Assembly (NCBI GenBank): GCA_015499995.1
Contig: JADNRV010000088.1
Coordinates: forward strand, 163,995-227,994
DNA from: Flammula alnicola
Lineage: Eukaryota; Basidiomycota; Agaricomycetes; Agaricales; Strophariaceae
DNA: 64,000 bases
Direction of reading: 5' to 3'
In this document: piece after piece, positions 36,001-45,391 of the stretch
Position numbering within the stretch: position 1 is the first letter of the stretch
Layout: every line of letters begins with the position of its first letter
Made by a program: the position numbers and the translations under genes
Notes under the pieces: model-generated
Told to the model about the DNA's origin: nothing
The model's input: only the letters and a program-made list of their open reading frames with translations
Databases searched by the model: none

Positions 36001-37814
36001 GGTCCTGCAATGCCACCTTGATAGTGCTGGCTATCCACCCGACAGTTTTATTTCAGATCGATCCAAGCCTCTTATTGCAGCTGTGAAGCGGAAGATCCCT
36101 ACAACATCTCATTTCTATTGCATCCACCATTTGGATGGCAACGTTGACCAGAAACTTGGATGGTTGCTTCCTTCCAGTGACTGGCTCGAATTCAAGAATG
36201 GTTTCTGGGAAGTCTATCGGGCCATTTCGCCGGAAGATTTTGAAGAGAGATGGAACCATCTGACTACTCGTTATCCACAGGTAAAAACCTATCTCGACAG
36301 TGAGCTTTATCCATGCCGTGAACAGTGGGCTTGGGCTTTTACTAGCTACCAGTTCACTTGCGGTGTTCGAACAAATGGTCGCGTGGAAGTCGAAAACCGG
36401 GTCAACAAGGTCATTGGTGGACCGAAAAAGACATTGAAGCAATTATTCGATGGTCTTAACGAAAGGACAGTCGGTCAGGGTGTACAGGAACTCATACGTG
36501 TCCGGGATGTACGTCAAATTTATTTCAAATTTATTGCTTTTAACTTTTACAACTATAATGCAGTCCTCGCGCCGCCAGCATCCGACGAGCATCGAATCTA
36601 TCTTTCCTGGGCCATTAAGCATTATTCGTCAGTTTGTGGGGCCTTTCGGTCTTCAGACATGCTTCAAGCAAATGGAAAACAGTGTATATTATTCGGTCAA
36701 AGCACTTACATTGCCTGACGGCATGCACGATTGGGCAAGTCTCCCATTTGACTGCTTTACATGATCATTATCTGATTGGGTTAATAGAATGAATACGCTA
36801 TCGCAGTGGGCCCAGTAGTTGGCTTTACATGGGAAGGTGGAGAAGAGATGGTAAGTCTTACATTAATATCTATATGTCGTTAAGCCAGCATTACTGACGA
36901 GGGTCACCGATACTTAGCGCATGTTAAACACCTTCGAAAATGACAACTCACATATTTCTACCAAATGGCTTCTCCGATTAATTAAAGGGAGAGGCCTTCG
37001 TGTCGAACATCTGCTCTGTATCACACACGATGGAACTGATGCATTTCATATGCTAGCTATCCTTCCAAACGACAACTATGTGTGTGATTGTTGTATGGGA
37101 ATGAACCTAGGTATCCCTTGCCGCCACTACTTTCGTGCGTTGAGTGCTATGAAGAACCTGAGATTCAATATTGGTGTCATTCGTCCTCGGTGAGTATTGC
37201 CTACAGCTTGACTATAACATCACAACTGACAAATATTAGATGGTATCAAGATAATAATATCAAAACTGAAGCCATCCCTCTTGTACCCGCACGAGAGGCG
37301 CAAATCAGACGACTAGACATTGAAGTCCCTGCTACGCAGAGAACCAAGTCTATCCCGGCAAATCCCCTCAAACCTCCTCGCCCCAGCACTCCAGCTCCCC
37401 CTCCAACGCAAACTATTCCTGCTCGAACGGTGTTCCACGAAGCAAATGCCGCCTTAGCACCGTTAACGAACGGAATTCAAACACAGGAGCAGCTCGATGA
37501 GCTGCTCGAAGATCTAAATGAACTTCGGTAAATCAAACATTGTGGCTGAATAAGATATGTACTCACCTTTTACGTTCGATAGTGCATCTCGTCATCGGGC
37601 CACGGAAGAAGATCGAATGCATGAACCAGCTGTTTTTAATCCCAAGGGAAGGCCACGACAACAGCGGATTACCGGCGCGCTCGAGGGTCGGCCGAGAGGT
37701 GGGGGCGCTACCAGTGCTTCAGCTTCATCGCGCGGTACGGCAGCTGGCAGAAGGTGTGGGGCATGTCGAGAGCTAGGTCACACGAGAGCAAAGTGCCCTC
37801 ATATTCCAAACTAA
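33056..37814 (+). CDS. Ulp1-like protease-MULE transposase fusion protein
   Basis: One gene, exons 33056-34384, 34439-36508, 36564-36734, 36788-36850, 36918-37189, 37240-37527 and 37583-37814; all phases agree and give 1,474 codons. Residues 1-443 carry a C48 (Ulp1/SUMO-protease-like) domain: KWLEEDVFNAL near 200, then His291, Asp308, Gln345 and Cys354 (GEGSCGI). The first intron (GTAAGC...TTACAG, 54 nt) joins this in frame to the transposase part, which has no upstream ATG of its own. The linker (residues 530-670) has SUMO-site and VIDL-type motifs. Next come a FAR1-like zinc domain (Cys737, Cys766, His789, His791), the MULE DDE core (Asp922 in NDNTYNRN, Asp983 in ISDRS, Glu1093 in TNGRVEVEN), a SWIM finger (CxC 1267-1269, CRH 1279-1281) and a C-terminal CCHC knuckle (1456-1469). 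The exon-3 intron uses a GC donor (GCAAGT). It acts in the nucleus on the element's own ends. Confidence 0.9.
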
Positions 37815-38663
37815 AGACAATCAGAACAAGGGATGCAATAGAACAGAACCTTACTCACACACCATCAGATTGTAACCCAGTATTTAGTTGCCATGCAGCC
37901 AATAGTTTCTGTCCTTGACATATCTGGGCTCGCCGCAATGGTGAAGGAGGGTTTGGCAAATGATAAGGACATTCGAAGTGGCAGGAAGAGAAAACGCCCG
38001 TCGCGTCTAGCTATCACCTTTACATATAAACATTAACAAATACAATGCACTGAGTGCTGTTGCGCTAATTTGTATCACCGCGCTATATACAGCAACCAAC
38101 TTTGCATAAAAATACTCGGAATGCATTTAGTATACCTTTCTAATGAATTCTACCACAAATGGTGAATAGCCGAGGGGTAATATCGGCGCACATTACTGCA
38201 CTGGTGACTTCGGTAAACAAGGATCAACAAATACTTCGAAATGCTAATTCATGTCACTGCATGCCCCACACCAACCAACTTTGCATAAAATTATGCTGAG
38301 TGTGTTGAAGACATCATGTCAATTATATATCCTGAAAATCTAGAATAGCAGAGGGGTATGCAAAAACAATATTGAATGCCTGACGCCTGTAAGGACCCGT
38401 GTGAAGCACGGGACCGTGCAAGTATATATGTATATTCAGTCTATTCGGGCTTTTAGGCTTGTTAAAAATAATTTTTCGAGTCATTAGACGTACGTTAGAA
38501 TACACCTACGGTGTTCCGAGAGGCCCAGCTATAGCCGTGCCGTTTGTGCGCGGTTGGATGCCTGCGGCAATCCCGGCATGCCATGTCGGAGCTTTAATAG
38601 ATGCGCCTCACATTTTCGAGGTACACCCGGCCCCCGGGTTTCTAAATTGCTTATTTGAAAACC
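37815..38663. other. Non-coding right arm of the MULE
   Basis: About 850 bp between the transposase stop and the right inverted repeat. Two diverged copies of a ~180-bp unit begin at about 38093 and 38271, both with CAACTTTGCATAAAA and, later, an AGC(C/A)GAGGGGTA motif. No ORF of note. Confidence 0.6.
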
Positions 38664-38707
38664 CCCGGGTTTAAACGTGAAAGGGGGGTTTCCAAATAGA
38701 ATAATCC
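38664..38707 (-). repeat. MULE right terminal inverted repeat (44 bp)
   Basis: Reverse complement of 32588-32631 with no mismatch that I can see. Followed directly by the second copy of the 9-bp target duplication. Confidence 0.93.
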
Positions 38708-39038
38708 CCAGTAAATATAGCATGTCATGTGGCATTCTTATAGCGAAAGGCTTAAGAATCCCGATCCCTTCGCATCAGTCTAGCGCTAGCTGCAGATGAA
38801 ACTACGAAAGGCAATATTCGACGCGTGGAATGCATCTATGCTACCGCTTGTTTCAAGTCTTTGGTCGGACCGGCTTAGCTACCTAATCCACCCTGACCAG
38901 AGTTTTTGAACGTTTGTAGAGCCTGAAGAAACCAAGTAAATTGTAGAACCTTATCGCATCTTGATTGAAGATCACGTACTTGACTTAGAGTAGCAAGAGT
39001 CAGGTGCAAACGTCAGTATAGGGCGTTAGCCCTCAACG

Positions 39039-40147
39039 GGGCAAGAGAAAATCGGCGTGCCTTGAGCGTGCACAAGCGTGCCTGAGCGTGCCACGCTCAT
39101 CACGCTCACCCCTTTTGGCGTGTGATGCGTGCCACACTCAGCACGCTCAGCCCTTTTAGCGTGCAGTGCGTGCCATGCTCAGCACGCTCAACCCGTTTGG
39201 CGTGCGGCGCATCTCTTCACACAGATCAATGCATTGATCTATGTTGCTTTTTAACACTTGTGTCCTGTTCTATATAATTATGCTGTACATATATGAACAA
39301 GTTTTTTGTAATTTCGGAGGAGAACAGTACAAAATATAAGTATATATTATCTATGGCGCTGTATTGGTAGGTTTCATTTTATTCCTTCTTTTCAGCCTGG
39401 GCATTAGTCATTCTTTGGGATCTTTGGCTGTTTGATAGTGTCAATGGTCATAATCATACCTATCACTTTGTGATGGACGAATTGAATGAAATGGTACAGT
39501 AGGAGAATATGAGAGCATATTACTCACCAAGTTGCATGTATTCAGGGCCACAAGTTAGTCGAAGATACATTTGCACAAAGACAATCTCTCTCGATTATGA
39601 GAACATGAATACTGAGTACAATTTCCCCCCACATCTACCTGGGTTTCTCCATGTGCATGCTATGAGTATGCTCTGAGCATGCACGAGCGTGCTATAAACG
39701 TGCGCGAGCATGCTGATGAGCGTGCTACAAGCGTGCGCACGCGTGCTCAATTGGCGTGCGAGCGTGCTATAAGCGTGTGAACGCATGCCCAATTGGCGTG
39801 CGAGCGTGCGTGAGCGTGCGTCATGATGTGTAAGCGTGCGTGAGCGTGGCACGCTAAAATCTTTAAAATTCACACGCGTGCACCTGCGTGCATCTGCGTG
39901 CTTATGTGTTTCAAAAGGCAGGCGTTTGATGCTCATATATGATCTCTCGGCGAAATAACAAGAGAGTAGGTACAGGATAGAACATCCTCACATTTTTATA
40001 GGTACATGTACACTTTATAGCAGCCTATTTCTTTTTTCAAGTAGTACCATGGCCTATGTAAGAGCGTGCAGTTGCGTGCATTGGCGTGCCACGCTAAGCA
40101 CGCCAAGCACGCCACGCACGCTCGTGCACGCGGATATCCTCTAGCCC
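39039..40147 (+). mobile_element. Non-autonomous DNA element E, left copy (1,109 bp)
   Basis: Begins GGGCAAGAG and ends CTCTAGCCC, so the ends are 9-bp inverted repeats with one mismatch. It is the reverse complement of 49893-51002 along its whole length; by eye I find a single 1-nt length difference (a T run near 39925). Both subterminal regions are crowded with GCGTGC/GCACGC hexamers, including a ~41-bp tandem unit at 39090-39215; such clustered motifs are typical transposase-binding arrays. It has no transposase. Left flank CCCTCAACG (39030-39038) and right flank ATAGTACAG (40148-40156) differ, but each recurs beside the other copy. This shows a 9-bp target duplication for the family. The ends do not match the resident MULE. 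Confidence 0.85.
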
Positions 40148-40156
40148 ATAGTACAG

Positions 40157-41144
40157 CATGCACAGCCACGTCATAATCTAATCTAATCTAGTCTGCACTG
40201 CCTCGGCACGACGGGATATACCACTCAGTGAGCTTTTTTCCTGCACTGACGACGTTCTCGGTCTTTCAGTTGCTTTCAGCATAGATGAGAACAAATACGC
40301 GAGAAATACTTCAAGGAAGGTAGTCATGTTACTCTGATACACTTGATTTACCTTACTGATGAGAGCTGATGTACAAGACGGCTTTCTTCAAGAAGCCGTC
40401 TTGTACTCAAGTGTGGACTCTGGAGATGAGGTGGCGCAGAGATGGGGTGAGTTGTAACCGTACTATGCAAGAAATACAAGGATTGCTGTCGTGAAACTGG
40501 CAACAAGTGTTGCCAGGTTATAAGATAGACGTCTTGGGCTCTTGACGGTTACTATACAAAGACCATTGAACCATATGCTATGTTGCTAGCCATGTAAGAT
40601 AACAAACTCCTGTGCGTCCTGAAGCAGCTCCCAGAGTCTCGTAAAATCGTGATATTCACTACACTATCGTGGTTTGTGGTCGTTTTCCGATACATAAAGG
40701 GGCATTAGTCGTAAATAATGGACGTAGTTTCGTAGAAATATCTGAGAAAACAGTTATCGATATCGCGATGCAGGTGATTAGGAAACGTAGTTCGTAGAGG
40801 GGATAGTATGATAAGTATTATAATAAACACGAGAACGGAAGCAGATGAATACCAAGGCGAATTGAAGGAATCATCATCCTGAGGCCTATGAGAGGCCGGT
40901 AGTTAAGGTTACGTGGAAGTAACCGGGAGCATCGTTTGGATCTTTTGTTGGTTTTATCGCGAAACGGACATTAGAAGCCGAGATGATTAGACCGAAGAAC
41001 AGATGCAAAACCGAAGAACACTGTGTCTCCAACGGGAGAGTATGTTGGCAATAATGATATCGAGCGAGAGATAGACAGGATATCCAGACTCCTGATGGGG
41101 AGAGAAGCGGCATGTATAGAAGACGCTGAATGCCTTATGGTGGA
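40157..41144. other. Intergenic with perfect hairpins, inside the inverted block
   Basis: About 1 kb. Contains a 14-bp-arm hairpin (40371-40406, separate entry) and a smaller one (CTGGCAAC-AAGT-GTTGCCAG, 40497-40516). No gene seen. Confidence 0.5.
40371..40406. repeat. Perfect inverted repeat, 14-bp arms and 8-nt loop
   Basis: Arms GTACAAGACGGCTT and AAGCCGTCTTGTAC around TCTTCAAG. No poly-T follows as in a bacterial terminator, and none is expected in a fungus. It lies 224 bp inside the inversion end; function unknown. Confidence 0.7.
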
Positions 41145-41836
41145 TTAGGTGACATTGAGGTGCCATTCGTCTGGGCGGCGACCGCTGCTCGAGATACCTA
41201 GGAAGCGGGTATGTCCCATGAGGAAGTCGACGCGTTTCATTCCAGAGCGTTTCTCTTCTTCGTAAAGTCTGCCGTTCCTCTGTCTCCTGTAACGCTGCTC
41301 GTAAGCACGCGAGGCGCGCCGCTGGTCGCTCGCTGAAGGGAATGAGTTGAATTCGGACTGCGTGATGTTGGTACGAAGCGTGCGGTACACGGAGTCGACC
41401 ACGTCCTCGAACGTGACAAACGCGCGGTTGGACGCGTAGACTTTAATAGTCCATGGTAGGCTAGATGCCGTGATGGTGATAAAGGGCATAGGAGGGTTGG
41501 TAGCGGGCTCAGGGAACGCGCGGCTGGAGATGGAGTGGTGGTTCCGGGTAATGGTCGATGGGTGATCCATCAAGTCCCAAGTTATGGCTGACATCTCCAA
41601 GTATGGATGAGGGCGTGCGGAGCCAACGTATCCAGGGGACATGGGTCCCTTTGAAGGGCATATATCGCGCCGTATGATGGTGGTATTGGAAGGCCATAAC
41701 TGGCAGAAGGAGGCGTGATAACGCCGGAGGACGATGGAATGGTTGACGATGAAAACGACAGAGCGGGAGTAGCGGGTGCGGAGTGGAATGTATTCTTGTA
41801 CGCAAAGCGCACTTGCTTAACGTGGCGACCAGGCAT
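41145..41836 (-). pseudogene. DUF6699 domain protein 6, frameshifted
   Basis: Two overlapping frames together make one DUF6699 protein. The first (start ATG 41836) reads MPGRHVKQVRFAYK, a Ser/Pro linker with GVITPPS, and ends in the wrong frame after APHALIH. The second (to stop 41145) supplies PYLEMSAITWDLMDHPS, FPEPATNPPMPFITI, LPWTIKVYA, VTFEDVVDSVYRTLR, YEQRYRRQR, MKRVDFLMGHTRFLGIS and DEWHLNV. The break is at a CATC-type 4-bp repeat (about 41603-41616), where one lost unit explains the shift exactly. No splice pair of plausible size repairs it. The remaining sequence is otherwise well preserved, so the lesion is recent or a sequencing error. It lies inside the inverted 9.7-kb block. Confidence 0.75.
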
Positions 41837-44686
41837 TGAAGTGGTTGGTTGCTTAAATTGTGTGGTGAGGTGCGGGATGGAAGGTGTTGAATGTACGAGG
41901 TAATGCTCACTCGACGACGCTTTTTATCCAGCGACTTCGTCATTTGTGTTGTCCCTCCCTGTATAGCCTTTCCCTCACAGGTTGAGTTAGGATTGTAAGT
42001 CAGGGTCCCTTCAAAATTCCGTGGTAGCACCGCCATTGCGGTCGAATTCCTGAAATAGGACATACGACCCTGACCTTGTCTAAAACAGTCGCACCGGAAT
42101 CGTTGACAAGACGACTAAGTACTCACAGTTGAGAATTTGGAATCTCGGAAAGCACGTTCGCTACGTTGGATGGGAATCGTTGAGAAAGTCGAGAGGAAGC
42201 TGCTCAGGCTCTCGCGCCCGGAATCCATGTTTCATTCCGCCCCAACGCAGCGTGGGAGTTTGAAATCGTCATCAGTTGCATCTACGGAATAAGTTTGGCT
42301 CCCCGACGTATTGATACGGCAAAACCCACTTTTCATTCAGTGAGCTGTTCTGACTCTGACTCCAGAGAATGTGGCACAAGAATGTTAATAACGAGAGGAG
42401 TTAAACGCAGCCAAAATAGACACTGCCGCAATGACTGTGGGCACGGCAGTGATATGGGCCATGCAGTAGGGGCGGGGTTACTGCTTTTGGGAAGCATTCA
42501 GCCGAAATTTAGGTCCTCCTGAACGTTAAACGTGACACATGGATCGGAGAACAGCCGCGCAGCGCAGTAACTCCATCCGTGGGAAACTTCATTTCCGCCA
42601 CTTCCGTCGGCATACAGTGGCCGGCCTATCCATCTCGAAATTAACTCGTAACCTCGTGTATCTCGCCGGTGGCGGGAAGTAGATGCCCAGCGCATTTGGT
42701 TGAATGACACAGCATGACTCAAAATTGAACGCTGTACTTGGCTGACTGGGATTCGCTGTGGGCAAAAGGCGGGACACGTTCCATGGCGTCCCCTATCCAC
42801 AGTACATTTTCCTTCATCCACGGATCCTTCTGTCATCAATTACGATTCGGGAGGCGGTGTCCAAAAAGGAAGGCGGGAACCGACATCAAAACTAGTACAG
42901 GTTAAGTTTTGGCGTTGGGAGTCAATACCATACGAAATTCGGACTGTGGGTGGGTCAGAATAGGAAAGTTCAACGAGCGCAATGTAATCTTAGTTTCGGG
43001 AGAAGCAGTCCAGGAGTAGTTAGTTATTATGACCTATGGGTCGGGGTGAGGTATTTCTCTGCTCCTCTCATTGATTCAGTTCGCGGACACGGAGCAAATC
43101 TTTCTCCAGCAATAAGCGCTTAGCACAGCTGGAGCTTGCGGTGTGAAGGCTGGGTACCGACTCCAAAATGAATTCATACTTCTAAGTAGGGATTGGGTAG
43201 ACGATCGCGGCGGGCTGGCTGTATTTAGAGCTTAGGCTTTCTAAAGGGGTGGCCGTCCTCTATCAAGTACAGTATCTCGGAAACGAAACACCGTTCCTGT
43301 AACACAACATTCTCTTTGTCAAGATTAGGTGTCAGCTCCCCTTGACTTCAAAAATTTCACAACCAAGGCAAAGGCAAAGCTTCTCCGCAGCGAGTGAATA
43401 ATATCATTCCGAGGCGGCGTCAAGCGGACGTTCTAGCCAACCAGCCACATCCATATATCGTATTCAACACAAAAATATAGCCCATACACATCAAGTCTAA
43501 TGATTGATAACTGATAACTGACGGATTGACGTCCGCGAACACTTGATTAAATTCATCAGTCTATACTGAGATACTAGGTCGGGCTGTGCATTTTTTCTTG
43601 AGGTACGCGTACGGGACAAAGATACATTCCGAAGTAATTCTGTATCGCACGTTCCGTGCCAAGTGCGAGAGATGCGACGAGCAGAAGCTGAGCAGAATCA
43701 AGTGAAGAATGTAAGACAGGGAGAACGTAGCCTCGGCGTGTTTCGTCGACTGCGGTTCTGAAGTCTGACAAAGGACAGCTCGATTACTGACAGACAGCAT
43801 GAAAACTTCCTATGTAGCTGGGCGCCAATGCCCGCTGGGCCTATGCCGAGGCTTGGGCGACCAAGCGCTTATCAAAATCCAGTGCCTCGTGGCTCTGGCT
43901 GCGCATGGCATCGCGTTTGATTAATGGGCGCTGCCTGGGGAGCGCCCAAGGTATAGCCTATCTCGCACTTATTTCGGACGTCCGTCACCACAAGACCTCA
44001 GACTCCAGAGTAATAAGTCCTTTTCCAGCACTCAAACTTCAATAGCGTAAGCAAGATGGTCGTATGATACATAAAATACACATTGGATTTTTCATTTTGT
44101 ACAAGTACATACGTATACTTTCTGTTTCGGTTCCACGGGAGGGAGAAGGGCTACCGTCCCGGGCCGGGTGTGCTACTTTTGTTTATACAGTACATCCGAA
44201 CTGCAGCCGAGAAGGGAAGTAGGGCAGAGGGGTAGTCTATACATACACCATAGGATATCAGATGGCATGGGATGGCGATGTGGGAGGACGGATCCTACTA
44301 CATACTGCGCTCCTTCGAGCGCTCTAGAGAGAACGAATAGACGAAGACACGAAGCGGCCGTCGAAATTATAGAGAATAAGTAGATGATAATATACCTTTT
44401 TGCGACATCTCCGCTCCGCTCCTCCTCCCGCGAGTGTTTTCTCCTGCAACGGACTGCAGGCGGACATGGTGATCCATGCTAAGTATGTGCACTGGGTGTC
44501 ACACGACGACGGCGACTTCGAATTGTCGAAATGGAGCTTTATGTGTCAGATGGCTGAGGGCTTCGCATATGTTAACGTAACTGCGTGGTCGGGTTCGCTC
44601 TTGCTCTCGTATGCTTTATTCTTTGGCAGGAGAGCATAAAGAATCGGAACGAGCACGGAATGACGATCCAGGTGATCATCGTCCGC
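41837..44686. other. Gene-poor region
   Basis: About 2.85 kb. The small frames (42295-42522 +, 42498-42839 -, 43561-43800 -) have no recognisable motifs. No gene supported. Confidence 0.45.
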
Positions 44687-45391
44687 TCACGCAACGTTCA
44701 GCTCCCAGACATCTGGACCACTCAGCGTCCCCGAGAGACCCATGAACCGGGTGTTTCCCATGAGAAGGTCGATTTTCTTGATGCCCTTCTTCTCCTCCCT
44801 AGCCCGTTCGTCGGGGTCTCGGATACGCCCGCAGCGCACATAGTACGCCGCATCCACACCTTGCTTAATCTCGCCGTCCGAAAGCTCGGCGTATTCGATG
44901 GGGTGGATGGCCAACCGCAGCTCGCGGTACAGCGTGAGCAGAACGTCGGTGACGGTGACGTACGCTCCGTGCGTTGGCGAGGATGGCGTGACCTCGATGT
45001 TGAACTTGAGGAACGGGGAGGTTATGGTCAGGGAGGGCATGGGAGGTGAAGTGGCGGGTTCGGAGAAAGCGTGGGCGGGGTAGTCTGCATTTGTAGGCGG
45101 TCGGGAGAGATCGTAGTGGAAGGCTGGCTCCAAGTACGGAGTGAATGCGAGCAAGAAGTGTATCTGCATCTGCTTTGGAATGACGACGTCTGGGTAGAGG
45201 TCGATATTGGTGGCGTATGGCGTCCGTGGGTAGACTGAGGGCTGGTAATCATCGTCTTCTTCTGGAGGCGGTGTTGGAAGATCTGGCGAAGAAGATGAAG
45301 GCAAAGAAGAGATGGTGAGAGAAGGCGAAGGCTCTGAGCCCGACGACGAGTAGACGGTGTTCGTCGGTGCAAAATGAACGCGTTTTGACAT
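44687..45391 (-). CDS. DUF6699 domain protein 7
   Basis: A 234-residue, single-exon, apparently intact member of the VxF subgroup: MSKRVHFAPTNT, a Ser/Pro/acidic linker with DLPTPPPEEDDD, HFLLAFTPYLEPAFHYDLSR, FSEPATSPPMPSLTI, KFNIEVTPS, VTVTDVLLTLYRELR, the basic DERAREEKKGIKKIDLLMG, NTRFMGLSG and terminal WELNVA. A TATATA-like motif lies about 50 bp upstream of the ATG (45441-45448), a plausible TATA box. It shares SEPAT.PPMP with the frameshifted gene at 41145, so these two are probably the closest pair inside the inverted block. Confidence 0.8.
   Translation of the reverse strand: MSKRVHFAPTNTVYSSSGSEPSPSLTISSLPSSSSPDLPTPPPEEDDDYQPSVYPRTPYATNIDLYPDVVIPKQMQIHFLLAFTPYLEPAFHYDLSRPPTNADYPAHAFSEPATSPPMPSLTITSPFLKFNIEVTPSSPTHGAYVTVTDVLLTLYRELRLAIHPIEYAELSDGEIKQGVDAAYYVRCGRIRDPDERAREEKKGIKKIDLLMGNTRFMGLSGTLSGPDVWELNVA

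Larger units (their letters stand above)
32588..38707 (+). mobile_element. Complete MULE (Mutator-like) DNA transposon, 6,120 bp
   Basis: The ends are inverted repeats identical over 44 bp, starting GGATTATTCTATTTGGAAAC. They are flanked immediately by a perfect 9-bp direct repeat CCAGTAAAT at 32579-32587 and 38708-38716. A 9-bp target duplication is characteristic of Mutator-like elements, and the single internal gene has a MULE transposase with its acidic triad. All parts needed for autonomy are visible: both ends, an unbroken spliced reading frame, and a perfect target duplication. The insertion therefore looks recent. The non-coding right arm (37815-38663) has two diverged copies of a roughly 180-bp unit (each with CAACTTTGCATAAAA) that could be subterminal transposase-binding sites. 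Confidence 0.93.

Noticed and set aside
34535..36718. Transposase as a separate gene starting at 34535
   Set aside because: The codon at 34535 is GTG, not ATG; the frame is continuous with the upstream protease exon once the 54-nt intron is removed, and the stretch past 36508 is intron sequence.
39595..39936. Protein-coding frame inside element E (also 50168-50446)
   Set aside because: It only translates GCGTGC/GCACGC arrays into repeats such as 'ARQLSTRAHA'; identical in both copies, with no known domain.
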